This document shows, piece by piece, positions 31,136-39,706 of a stretch of DNA of 42,974 nt. The notes under the pieces were generated by a model. It worked only from the letters and a program-made list of their open reading frames with translations. It had not been told where the DNA came from and searched no databases. The position numbers were made by a program, and so were the translations under genes. The first letter of the stretch is position 1; every line of letters begins with the position of its first letter. Source of the stretch: JACKII01 sp963974445. GTDB lineage: Bacteria; Pseudomonadota; Alphaproteobacteria; Bin95. The stretch is taken from NCBI GenBank assembly GCA_963974445.1, contig CAXBDI010000019.1:1-42974 (forward strand), in the 5' to 3' direction.

Positions 31136-34121
31136 GTTGCCGCCCTCCGTCCGGATCATAAAAACACGGCGGCACGATCTCCACCGCTGCCCGCGCCCCC
31201 ATCACCGGCGACAGGGCGTATAGCTTGCGGCCATGCAGTCGCCGCCCATCCGTCACCAATGCCAGCGCGATATGCCGGCCCAGAGTGGCGCTGTAGGCTT
31301 GGGAGGTGGTGTGTCCCAGGCTCTCCTGCACCGCATCCAGATCGTCATTCGCCGCCAGTTGCGCACCGACCGGAATGGTCTCGCCCGCCGCGGCAACGAC
31401 GCCGACCAACTGCTTGCGGCCCGGCGCGGTCAAGGCTGGCAGCGAAAGCGAGCGTTTGCCGATGCAGTCCTTCTTGGCACTGACCATGCGGCTCAAACCC
31501 AGATCGTCCGGCGTGGTGCGGCCATCCGCTTCGGCATGGGTGAAGTGGCCCTTTTCGATGCGCAACGTGCCCATCGCCTCGGTGCCATAGACCTTCAGGT
31601 CGTGCGCAGCGCCCGCAGCCAGAATGCCGTTCCAGAGCGCCATGCCATAGTCCGCATCGACGTTAACCTCATAGGCAATCTCGCCGGAGAACGACAGCCG
31701 GAACACCCGCGCCGCAATGCTGGCGACCAGCCCCTCGGCCATGCCCATCATCGGCAGCGCCTCGTTCGAGACGTCGATATCCGGAGCCAGGTCGGCCAAC
31801 AAGGCCCGTGCATTCGGGCCGGAGATCGCGGCGGCGAACCACTGCTCGGTCACCGGCGTCACCAACACGCGCAGGTCCGGCCAAACCACTTGCAGCAGAT
31901 ACTCCAAGAACTGAAACACCGTGCCGGAATGATTGGTGGTCGTCGTCATGTGAAAGTGATCTTCGCCGAGGCGCATGGTGACGCCATCGTCGAACACCCG
32001 GCCATCCTCGCGCAGCATGACGCCATAGCGACCGCGCCCGGCCTTCAGGTTCGACCAATTGTTGATATAGACCCGGTCGAGGAATTCCGCCGCGTCCGGC
32101 CCCTGGATATCCAGCTTCCCCAGGGTCGAAACGTCGACCAAACCGACGGCATTGCGCACCGCCAGCACCTCCTGATCGATCCGTTGCTGCGGGCTCAGGC
32201 CCTCGGTCGCATAATACATCGGCCGCGCCCAACCGCCGGCGTCGGTCCAGACCGCGCCATTGGCGGCATGCCAATCGTGCGCCGCCGTGCGCCGGACCGA
32301 ATGGCCGATCTCGCCGGTATGACCGCCGACCATGGCGTTGAAGGTGAAGGGCGTGTAAGGCGGGCGGAAGGTCGTGGTGCTGACCGCCGGCATCGGCTCA
32401 CCCCGCCGCTCCGCCAGCAGCGCCAAGCCGGCGATGTTCGAGGTCTTGCCCTGATCGGTGCCCATGCCGAGGGTGGTATAGCGCTTCAGATGCTCGACGC
32501 TGGCATAGTTCTCGCGATGGGCGAGCGCCACATCGGCGACGGTCACGTCATTTTGCAGATCGACGAAGGCTTTCGCCCTAGTGCCAGACTTCACCGCCCA
32601 CAATGCCGGCACATCGCCGACCGGATCGACGGTTGCATCGGGCGTTTTTGGCTCTGCCGCCGCCTCAAAACCCAACGCCCGCGCCGCATCCGCACCAACA
32701 GCCATGCCCTGCCGTAAGCATTCGCCGAGGTCGTAGACGCCCGCCGCCGCACCCACGCTGCGGTACGGCGCGCCCTCCGTATTCGGCACGAACGCCGCCA
32801 AATCCTCGCGGAAGAGCAGGCTGCCCCGCGACTGCGCATGCAGATGCACCGCCGGGTTCCAGCCGCCGGAAACCGCGATCAGATCGCAGGCCAGCACTCG
32901 CACCGCGCCGCTGACCGCGCCTTTCGCATCGATCGCCGCGACCTCCGCCGCCCTGACACCGCGCATGCCACGTGCCCCGACGACCGCGTGGCCCAGCAGA
33001 ACATGCAGGCCCTCGGCCCTGGCTTGCGCCGCCGCCGGGCTCTCGTCCTTGCGCGAATCCACCACCGCTTCGACTCGTAGCCCTGCCGCGGTCAACTCGC
33101 GGGCGGCGGCGTAGGCGCTGTCATTGTTGGCGAACAGCACCGCCGTCCGCCCGGCCAGCACGCCATAGCGCGCCAGATAACCGCGCACTGCCGACATCAG
33201 CATGACGCCCGGGCGGTCGTTGTTGGCGAAGGCGATGGCCCGCTCGATGGCGCCGGTCGCGAACACCGCATCCTTGGCCCGAACGGTCCAGAAGCGCTGG
33301 CGCGGCGCGTTCGGGTCGGGCGCTGCCAGATGGTCGCCGATCCGCTCCACCATGGTGAAGAGGTCGTGCTCGTAGACGCCGGCGACTGTCGTCCGCGTCA
33401 GCACCCGCACGTTCGGCATAGCCGCGAGCCTCTTCCGCGCCGCCTCGGCCCATCCATGACCATCGCTGCCGTCGATCTGCTGCAGCGCCAGCAATAACTG
33501 CCCGCCGAATGCCGGGTTCTCGTCGGCCAGCATCACCCTGGCCCCGGCCTCTCCCGCGGCCAGAGCCGCCGCCAGACCCGCCGGCCCGCCGCCGGCGATC
33601 AGCAGGTCGCAATGGGCGTTGCGGTGGGCGTAGTGGTCCGGGTCGGCCTCGTCAGGCGGTTCGCCTAAGCCCGCCATGCGCCGGATGTGCTTCTCGTACC
33701 AAAGCCAGCGCTTCGGCGAGGCGATGAAGGTCTTGTAGTAGAAGCCTGCCGGGAACAATGGGCTCGCAACCCCGACCAGCGCACCCAGATCGTATGAGAG
33801 AGACGGCCAGTGGTTCTGACTGGCGGCCACCAGCCCGTCGTATAGTTCCTGCACCGTCGCCTTGGTATTCGGCTCCCGCCGCGCTCCCTGGCCGATTTGC
33901 AGCAGCGCGTTCGGCTCCTCTGCCCCAATGCCGAAGATACCGCGCGGGCGGTGGTATTTGAACGAGCGCCCGACCAGACGCACCCCATTCGCCAGCAGGG
34001 CGGAGGCGACGGTGTCGCCGGCATAGCCAGCCAGGCGATACTCATTGAAGTTGAAGGAGATCGCCCGCCCGCGGTCGATACCGTGGCCGCCTGCATCCGT
34101 ACGCCAGACCTGGCGGCTCAT
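31128..34121 (-). CDS. soxA: Sarcosine oxidase alpha subunit
   Basis: SoxA carries the NAD(H) site and the tetrahydrofolate-binding domain of heterotetrameric sarcosine oxidase, which demethylates sarcosine to glycine and yields 5,10-methylene-THF. The 997-residue protein begins MSRQVWRTDAGGHGIDRG and has the ferredoxin-like segment GDTVASALLANGV...GRSFKYHRPRG, a nucleotide-binding LLIAGGGPAGLAAALAA (after about residue 180) and a C-terminal GcvT/aminomethyltransferase-like region (about 590-990). The start at 34121 overlaps the soxD stop by 4 bp (ATGA). An upstream extension to 34208 would be spurious. Typical soxA length is near 1000. Confidence 0.96.
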   Translation of the reverse strand: MSRQVWRTDAGGHGIDRGRAISFNFNEYRLAGYAGDTVASALLANGVRLVGRSFKYHRPRGIFGIGAEEPNALLQIGQGARREPNTKATVQELYDGLVAASQNHWPSLSYDLGALVGVASPLFPAGFYYKTFIASPKRWLWYEKHIRRMAGLGEPPDEADPDHYAHRNAHCDLLIAGGGPAGLAAALAAGEAGARVMLADENPAFGGQLLLALQQIDGSDGHGWAEAARKRLAAMPNVRVLTRTTVAGVYEHDLFTMVERIGDHLAAPDPNAPRQRFWTVRAKDAVFATGAIERAIAFANNDRPGVMLMSAVRGYLARYGVLAGRTAVLFANNDSAYAAARELTAAGLRVEAVVDSRKDESPAAAQARAEGLHVLLGHAVVGARGMRGVRAAEVAAIDAKGAVSGAVRVLACDLIAVSGGWNPAVHLHAQSRGSLLFREDLAAFVPNTEGAPYRSVGAAAGVYDLGECLRQGMAVGADAARALGFEAAAEPKTPDATVDPVGDVPALWAVKSGTRAKAFVDLQNDVTVADVALAHRENYASVEHLKRYTTLGMGTDQGKTSNIAGLALLAERRGEPMPAVSTTTFRPPYTPFTFNAMVGGHTGEIGHSVRRTAAHDWHAANGAVWTDAGGWARPMYYATEGLSPQQRIDQEVLAVRNAVGLVDVSTLGKLDIQGPDAAEFLDRVYINNWSNLKAGRGRYGVMLREDGRVFDDGVTMRLGEDHFHMTTTTNHSGTVFQFLEYLLQVVWPDLRVLVTPVTEQWFAAAISGPNARALLADLAPDIDVSNEALPMMGMAEGLVASIAARVFRLSFSGEIAYEVNVDADYGMALWNGILAAGAAHDLKVYGTEAMGTLRIEKGHFTHAEADGRTTPDDLGLSRMVSAKKDCIGKRSLSLPALTAPGRKQLVGVVAAAGETIPVGAQLAANDDLDAVQESLGHTTSQAYSATLGRHIALALVTDGRRLHGRKLYALSPVMGARAAVEIVPPCFYDPDGGRQRG

Positions 34122-34399
34122 ACGCCATCCTCCGGCGCCGGCGCGCCGCCGGGCAGATAGGCGGCGGCGATGGCGTGGGTCACCGTATCGCGCTCCAGCA
34201 CGAACCATTGGTGACAGCCGGCGCGGTGAAACCAGCGTTCCGTGTGTGCGCCCTTTGGGTTATCGCGAAAGTACAGATAGTCGGTCCATTCCTGATCTGT
34301 GGTCGCCAGCGGATCGACCGGGCGCTCGACGGCAGCCTCACCATAGACAAACTCTGTCTCATCGCGCGGGCCGCACCAGGGGCAGGGGATCAGCAGCAA
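34118..34399 (-). CDS. soxD: Sarcosine oxidase delta subunit
   Basis: SoxD is the small zinc-binding subunit of the heterotetrameric enzyme. The 93-residue protein begins MLLIPCPWCGPRDETEF and has the four zinc ligands Cys6, Cys9, His58 and Cys62 (HRAGCHQWF), with the RWFHRAGC motif conserved in the family. It overlaps soxA by 4 bp. Between it and soxB lies a palindromic repeat that would be transcribed as a strong hairpin. Confidence 0.95.
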   Translation of the reverse strand: MLLIPCPWCGPRDETEFVYGEAAVERPVDPLATTDQEWTDYLYFRDNPKGAHTERWFHRAGCHQWFVLERDTVTHAIAAAYLPGGAPAPEDGV

Positions 34400-34422
34400 G
34401 GCGTCGGCCTCCTCTCCCCCGC

Positions 34423-34522
34423 CTTCACCTTGAGCCGCCGCGCAGCGGCGAGTCGAAAGGGGCCGGTTGAAAGCGCGCAGACGGCCCTTCGACTCGGCCC
34501 CGCGGGCCGGCTCAGGGTGAAG
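34423..34522. repeat. Long imperfect palindrome in the soxB-soxD spacer
   Basis: Roughly 40 bp arms begin CTTCACCTTGAGCCG and end CGGCTCAGGGTGAAG and are inverted copies with a few mismatches, also sharing AGTCGAA/TTCGACT. The loop is about 17 bp. Palindromes with this CTTCAC...GAGC-type sequence recur widely in alphaproteobacterial intergenic DNA. It would form a strong hairpin in the sox mRNA. It is a different family from the pair at 14102 and 23826. Confidence 0.65.
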
Positions 34523-34552
34523 AAAAACTTTGAGGCTTGCACGAACACCTCC

Positions 34553-35812
34553 CTAATGCGCCTTCGGAAAAGGGCCGGCGCCCTTCTCGTCGATCACCCG
34601 GCTCGCCCGAAAGCGCTCCAGCGTATGCCCGGCGTTCAACTCGTGCGGCTCGTCCTTGGCCATGGTCCAGGCCAGGCACCAGCCGGAGCCGGGCGTCGCC
34701 TTGAAGCCGCCATAACACCAGCCGCCGCTCATATAGAGGCCATCGACCGGCAGCTTGCCGATGATCGGCGAGCCATCCATGGTCATGTCCATGACGCCGG
34801 CCCATTGCCGCATGAAGCGCAGCCGGCCAATAGACGGAAACATCTCGACCGCGTTGGCTATCACGTCCTGCACCGCCGGCAGTGTGCCACGCTGGCTATA
34901 GGAGTTGTACCCGTCCAACTCGCCGCCCAGCAGCACCTCGCCTTTGTCGGTCTGCGAGATGTAGAAGTGCGCAGCGCCGGTGGAGACCACTGTGTTGAGA
35001 AACGGCTTCACCGGCTCGCTGACGAAGGCTTGCAGCAGGTGCGACTCGATCGGCAGCCGCACATCAGCCATGGCGGCGACCTGGCTAGAATGGCCAGCGA
35101 CGGCGATGCCGATTTTCGCGGACTTGATTGGCCCGCGGCTGGTTTGCACGCCGACGACCTTGCCGCCCTCGCGGTCGATGCCGGTGACCTCGCAGTTCTG
35201 AATAATGTCGACGCCCAGCGCATCCGCCGCTCTGGCATAACCCCACGCGACCGCATCGTGCCGGGCGGAGCCGCCGCGCGGTTGCGCCAGCGCGCAAAGG
35301 ATCGGATAGCGCACGTCCGGCGATAAGTTCATCGCCGGCTCCAGCCTCGCCAGATCCTCCCGGGTAAGGAATTCCGCATCGATGCCGCGCAGGCGCATGG
35401 AGTTATAGCGCCGCATCGTCGTCTCGCGCTCGCCGACCGTGTGGCAGGTGTTGATCACTTTGCGCTGGCTGAACATGACGTTGTAGTTCAGGTCGAGTGA
35501 CAGGCCCTCCCACAGTTTCAGCGAGTGCTCATAAAACGGCGCGTTCTCATCCAGCAGGTAGTTGGAGCGCACGATGGTAGTGTTGCGCCCGGTGTTGCCG
35601 CCGCCGATCCAGCCGCGCTCCACCACCGCGACACTGCGCAGGCCGTGCAGCTTCGCCAGATAATACGCCGTCGCCAGACCGTGGCCGCCGCCGCCGATGA
35701 CGATGGCGTCATAGGCCGGTTTCGGTTCCGGGCTGCGCCAGGCCTGCTGCCATTTTTCGTGATGGCTGACGGCGTTGCGCGCCAGCGCCCAGATGGAATA
35801 ACGACGGGACAT
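34553..35812 (-). CDS. soxB: Sarcosine oxidase beta subunit
   Basis: SoxB binds FAD and covalent FMN and oxidises sarcosine. The 419-residue protein is preceded by MSRRYSIWALARNAVSHHEKW, a family start, then the dinucleotide-binding IVIGGGGHGLATAYYLA (37-53), ERGWIGGGNTGRNTTIVRSNYLL, and a GGWCYGGFKATPGSGW region near the C terminus. It is the first gene of the minus-strand operon soxBDAG. The covalent FMN histidine was not pinned down by eye. No glyA, purU or serine deaminase gene is adjacent. Confidence 0.96.
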   Translation of the reverse strand: MSRRYSIWALARNAVSHHEKWQQAWRSPEPKPAYDAIVIGGGGHGLATAYYLAKLHGLRSVAVVERGWIGGGNTGRNTTIVRSNYLLDENAPFYEHSLKLWEGLSLDLNYNVMFSQRKVINTCHTVGERETTMRRYNSMRLRGIDAEFLTREDLARLEPAMNLSPDVRYPILCALAQPRGGSARHDAVAWGYARAADALGVDIIQNCEVTGIDREGGKVVGVQTSRGPIKSAKIGIAVAGHSSQVAAMADVRLPIESHLLQAFVSEPVKPFLNTVVSTGAAHFYISQTDKGEVLLGGELDGYNSYSQRGTLPAVQDVIANAVEMFPSIGRLRFMRQWAGVMDMTMDGSPIIGKLPVDGLYMSGGWCYGGFKATPGSGWCLAWTMAKDEPHELNAGHTLERFRASRVIDEKGAGPFPKAH

Positions 35813-35984
35813 GCGTTCTCGTGCAGTTTTTCGGGAGCGCCGATCTTAGGCGGCCATTCGACTAAATGCCAGGGGCGACCATCCGCCGGGCGTCGGCTCG
35901 AAGGCAGGTATGGAGGACACTCCCCCGCTTTGCTATCGTGCCTCAGCCTCGCGTTCGAGAGCTGCCTAATAGAGGGTGCGTGCC

Positions 35985-38312
35985 ATGATCAAGAAAATTC
36001 TCATCGGCCTGGCTGTGCTGGTGGTGCTGATAATCGCCGCGGCGGTGATCGTGCCGTTCTTCATTCCCATGGACAGCATCAAGCAAGAGCTTCAGGCGCA
36101 GGTGAAGGAGGCGACTGGCCGCGACCTGATCATCGACGGCGACTTCAAGGTCAAGCTGCTGCCGGAGGCGACGATACAGGCCGGCAATGTCCGCTTCCAA
36201 AACGCCGCGGGCGGCTCGCGCGCCGACATGGTCACCTTGAAGGAATTGCGGGTGCATGTGGCGATCCTGCCGCTGCTCTCCAGCAGGGTCGAGGTCAAGG
36301 AATTCGTGCTCGATCAGCCGGATATCCTGCTGGAGGTCGATAAGAACGGCCAGGCCAACTGGGCGTTCAAGAGCGCAGAAACAGGCGGCGGCCCGGGAAG
36401 CGGCGACGGCAGTGGCGCCGGCAGCGACCGGCTGGAGGCGATCAGCCTGGGCGATGTCCGCATCGTCAATGGCCGCATCGAATACCGTGACGCGCAAAGC
36501 GGCACCGCCGAGACCCTCGAAAACGTCAACCTGACGGTGAACCTGCCCAGCCTCGACGATCCGGTCTCGATAGAGGGCGACGCCACTTGGCGCAAAGAGG
36601 CCTTGAAACTGCGCGTCGGCGCCAAAAGCCCGCGGGCGATCATGGCGATGGGCAAAACCGATGTGGACATCGCGGTCAACGGCAAGCCACTGAAGCTGAC
36701 CTATGGCGGCGCGCTCGACCTCGGCAGGAAAAGCGTCGCCGGCAAGCTGGACCTGGACGTGCCGTCGGTGCGCGGCCTGGCCGCCTGGGCCGGTAGCCCG
36801 TTGGAGGTCAAGGGCGAGGAGGTTCTGAACAACCTCAAACTCTCCGGTCAGGTGGCCGCGAGCGCGGCACAGGCCGCGATCACCGACATGACCCTGGCCA
36901 TCGATAAGATCAACACCACCGGCGACCTGACCGCCGCACTCGGCGGTGCGGTGCCGATGGTGAGCGGCAACCTGTCGGTAGACGCCCTCAACCTCAACCC
37001 GTATCTGGCCGCCTTTGGTGGCGGCGATGCGTCAGGCTCCGGCCAGAAACCGGCCGGTTCCAACGGCAGTTCCGATTGGAGCGACGAGCCTATCGACATG
37101 TCGGCGCTGCGCTCGGTCAATGCCGACCTGACGCTCGCGGTCGGCTCGCTACAGGCGCAGGACATTAAGGTTGGCAAGAGCCAGGTCCGGGCACAATTGC
37201 AAGACGGCAAACTCGACCTGAACCTGTCGGAAATGGCGCTCTACGACGGCAACGGCACGCTGCAACTGAACGTCGACGCCAGCGGCAAGACGCCTGCGAT
37301 CAAATCCACCTTCACGCTATCCGGCCTGCAGGCCGAGCCCTTCCTGACCGACGCGGCCAGGCTCGAATGGCTGTCCGGCACGGCGGCGATGGATATGGCC
37401 GTCACCACCAGCGGCACCAGCCAGAAGGCGCTCGCCAACGCTTTGGGCGGCTCCGGCAAGATGGTCTTCGCCGACGGCGCGGTGCGCGGCACCAATATCG
37501 CAGCGCTGCTGCGCGGCATCTCAACCTTGAACCTGAACCCTGAAGCCTGGGAATCGTCGAAGACCGACTTCGCTGAGCTTGGCGGGACCTTCACCATCAA
37601 GGACGGTGTGCTGACCAACGACGACATGGCCTTGAAATCGCAACTGCTGCGGGTTACAGGCGCCGGCACCGTCGACATCGGCGGGCGCACCATCGACTAC
37701 ACGGCGCAACCGAAACTGGTCGGCACGTTGGAGGGCCAGGGCGGCGCGGCCGATATCGAGGGCCTGCCTATCGGTGTGCGCGTCACCGGCTCCTGGGACA
37801 ATCCGCAGACCAACTACGAGCTGGGTGGCGGCAATCTCCTCGACCTCGCCAAGGATCCGGAAGCGCTGGTTTCAACGCTCTCCAACCTGGGCGCGATCAA
37901 GGACCCGAAAGCTCTGGCGGAGCGATTGGGCAAGATCGGCGGCGGCGGCGGTGTGCTGGAGGCCTTGCAGGGCCTTAGCGGCGGCAGTGGCAGCGGCAGC
38001 CCGGCCGATGCTCTGAAAAGCCTGATTCCAGGCGCAACCCGCGGCACGACTGGCAACCCGGCAGATGCCCTGAAGTCGCTGATTCCCGGGCTTGGAGGCA
38101 GCCGCCAGCAGGCCCCCACGACACTCACCCCGTCGGTGCCCGACACTGCGGCGCCGGCCGGCCCTGTCCCAACTGTTCCGGAAACTGAGGCCCCGACCAC
38201 TCCTGCCCCAGCGATACCGGAGACCGAGAAGCCTGCAACAGAGTCGCCTGCTCCGAATCAACCGACAATTCCGGATCCGGCGGGCGCGCTGAAAAAACTG
38301 TTTGGGCAATAG
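35985..38312 (+). CDS. AsmA family protein with proline-rich tail
   Basis: The 775-residue protein has an N-terminal membrane helix (about 4-25) and the AsmA signature FIPMDSIKQELQAQVKEATGRDLIIDGDFKVKLLP, with the long beta-rich body of the family on the periplasmic side. AsmA-like proteins belong to the bridge-type lipid-transport superfamily at the inner membrane. The C-terminal part (about 680-720) has a near-duplicate NPADALKSLIPG/SPADALKSLIPG unit, then a Pro/Thr/Glu tail of about 50 residues ending PDPAGALKKLFGQ. AGAGGG precedes the ATG at 35985; a GTG at 35976 overlaps the SD and is less likely. It is divergent from soxB. Confidence 0.85.
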   Translation: MIKKILIGLAVLVVLIIAAAVIVPFFIPMDSIKQELQAQVKEATGRDLIIDGDFKVKLLPEATIQAGNVRFQNAAGGSRADMVTLKELRVHVAILPLLSSRVEVKEFVLDQPDILLEVDKNGQANWAFKSAETGGGPGSGDGSGAGSDRLEAISLGDVRIVNGRIEYRDAQSGTAETLENVNLTVNLPSLDDPVSIEGDATWRKEALKLRVGAKSPRAIMAMGKTDVDIAVNGKPLKLTYGGALDLGRKSVAGKLDLDVPSVRGLAAWAGSPLEVKGEEVLNNLKLSGQVAASAAQAAITDMTLAIDKINTTGDLTAALGGAVPMVSGNLSVDALNLNPYLAAFGGGDASGSGQKPAGSNGSSDWSDEPIDMSALRSVNADLTLAVGSLQAQDIKVGKSQVRAQLQDGKLDLNLSEMALYDGNGTLQLNVDASGKTPAIKSTFTLSGLQAEPFLTDAARLEWLSGTAAMDMAVTTSGTSQKALANALGGSGKMVFADGAVRGTNIAALLRGISTLNLNPEAWESSKTDFAELGGTFTIKDGVLTNDDMALKSQLLRVTGAGTVDIGGRTIDYTAQPKLVGTLEGQGGAADIEGLPIGVRVTGSWDNPQTNYELGGGNLLDLAKDPEALVSTLSNLGAIKDPKALAERLGKIGGGGGVLEALQGLSGGSGSGSPADALKSLIPGATRGTTGNPADALKSLIPGLGGSRQQAPTTLTPSVPDTAAPAGPVPTVPETEAPTTPAPAIPETEKPATESPAPNQPTIPDPAGALKKLFGQ

Positions 38313-38697
38313 GCCTGTCCCGAAGCGAGCGCTGTCCGGCTTTATTGAAGCTCGGTAGGATCGATCCTGTTGGCCGGATGCGCAGTGCTGAACCGGCTCT
38401 GTTAGTCGTCCGAGGGGTCAGGTTTGCAAGTGTATCGCCCGCCTCTTGGGTGAGGCGATTGACGGTTCTTGCGCTATCGACGGGCCGTTTTCACGGCGGT
38501 TGCCGCCGCTCCCACCGGCGATGATGCGTGATGTCACACTCACCGCATACCGGTCAGTCCGGCGCCGCGTGCGCCCGACTGACCGGCGTCGAATGTCTCG
38601 GCTCGCTGTTCTCCACCAAGAAGTGCTAGACCGTGTCCCAACGAGCCCGGCGCCGCCGCGATAAGGCCCGGCCGTGCGCCTGTGAGGAACTAGCCCG
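38313..38697. other. 385 bp gene-free stretch between asmA and glsA
   Basis: No convincing gene is present; the available frames lack protein-like composition. It contains the hairpin at 38550-38586. A weak -24/-12-like site (GG near 38411, GC near 38425) is not convincing. The length and the hairpin suggest a 5' leader or small RNA, unproven. Confidence 0.4.
38550..38586 (+). other. Strong hairpin in the glsA upstream region
   Basis: CCGGTCAGTC (38550-38559) pairs perfectly with GACTGACCGG (38577-38586). After a C/C mismatch the inner arms GGCGC (38561-38565) and GCGCC (38571-38575) pair around a CGCGT loop. The outer stem is 10 bp and the inner one 5 bp. No T run follows, so it is not a standard terminator. 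It ends 111 bp before the glsA start. Confidence 0.55.
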
Positions 38698-39687
38698 ATG
38701 ACGACGGATTCTCCACCCGATGCGATGTGGCGCGATGGCGATATCGACGCCCAAGACCTGCAACGCATCATCGATGACATTGCCGAGCGCCTAGCCGATG
38801 AAACGGAACGCGGGCTTGTCGCTTCCTATATTCCGGAATTGGCCAAGGCCGACGTCAACCATTTCGGCATCGCGGTGCTGCCGGTCGGCGGCGCCATGGT
38901 CGCCACCGGCGACGCCGATGTGGCGTTTTCGATCCAAAGCGTGTCTAAGGTCTTCACCTTAACGTTAGCGCTGGCGACGGTGGGCAATGAGGTCTGGCGA
39001 CGGGTTGGACGGGAGGCATCGGGCAACGCCTTCAACTCCATCGTGCAATTGGAAAATGAACACGGCATTCCGCGAAACCCCTTCATCAACGCCGGCGCCA
39101 TCGTCGTCGCGGACACCCTACTGACCGGCCGCTCGCCGCAGGAGACGATTGACACGATCCTGAGCTTCATGCGCGATCTGGCCGACGACCAGACCATCGG
39201 TATCGACCCGGATGTCGCGTCGTCGGAACTGCGAACCGGCGACCGCAACCGGGCGCTGGCGAATTTTATCAAGGCGGAGGGCAACCTCACCCATTCCGTC
39301 GAGGATACACTGGCCGTCTACTTCAACCAGTGCTCCATCGCGATGTCGTGCCGGCAGTTGGCGAGTGCCGGCCGGTTTCTGGCGGAGGTCGGTACAGGCA
39401 AACGGTGTGGCGATATTCTGGTATCGCCGCAGCGCATTCGCCGGCTCAATGCCCTGATGATGACGTGTGGCCACTACGATGCGTCCGGCGAGTTTGCGTT
39501 TCAGGTCGGCATACCGGGCAAAAGCGGCGTCGGCGGCGGCATCCTGGGCATCGTGCCCGGTAAGGCGTCGATTGCGGCGTGGAGCCCGGGACTTGGCGGG
39601 AAAGGCAATTCCCTGCTGGCAACCTTGGCGTTTCGGGAACTGGCTCGCGCGACCGGTTGGTCCGTATTCGGCCCGATCGGCGACTGA
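38698..39687 (+). CDS. glsA: Glutaminase
   Basis: Glutaminase hydrolyses glutamine to glutamate and ammonia. The 329-residue serine-type enzyme has the Ser81-x-x-Lys84 catalytic pair (FSIQSVSKVFTL), GNAFNSIVQLENEHGIPRNPFINAGAIVVAD, YFNQCSIAMSCRQLA and FQVGIPGKSGVGGGI, all family features. It is about 20 residues longer than E. coli enzymes (308-310) because of an N-terminal extension. GAGGA lies 9 bp before the ATG. It is upstream of, but not co-oriented with, the glnK-amtB nitrogen genes beyond the UbiH-like gene. Confidence 0.95.
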   Translation: MTTDSPPDAMWRDGDIDAQDLQRIIDDIAERLADETERGLVASYIPELAKADVNHFGIAVLPVGGAMVATGDADVAFSIQSVSKVFTLTLALATVGNEVWRRVGREASGNAFNSIVQLENEHGIPRNPFINAGAIVVADTLLTGRSPQETIDTILSFMRDLADDQTIGIDPDVASSELRTGDRNRALANFIKAEGNLTHSVEDTLAVYFNQCSIAMSCRQLASAGRFLAEVGTGKRCGDILVSPQRIRRLNALMMTCGHYDASGEFAFQVGIPGKSGVGGGILGIVPGKASIAAWSPGLGGKGNSLLATLAFRELARATGWSVFGPIGD

Positions 39688-39695
39688 GCCGATCG
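39674..39695. terminator. Hairpin between convergent glsA and UbiH-like gene
   Basis: CGATCGGC (39674-39681) is perfectly complementary to GCCGATCG (39688-39695) with a six-base loop, overlapping the glsA stop codon in a 19 bp convergent gap. There is no T tract, so a bidirectional terminator role is only suggested. Confidence 0.35.
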
Positions 39696-39706
39696 AGGCG
39701 CGGCGG

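Noticed and set aside
31233..32717. 494-codon plus-strand frame opposite soxA
   Set aside because: Antisense shadow; soxA is full length and coherent.
38405..38430. Possible -24/-12 (sigma-54) element upstream of glsA
   Set aside because: Only the GG and GC dinucleotides fit; the flanking bases do not match the consensus, and it is 270 bp from the gene.
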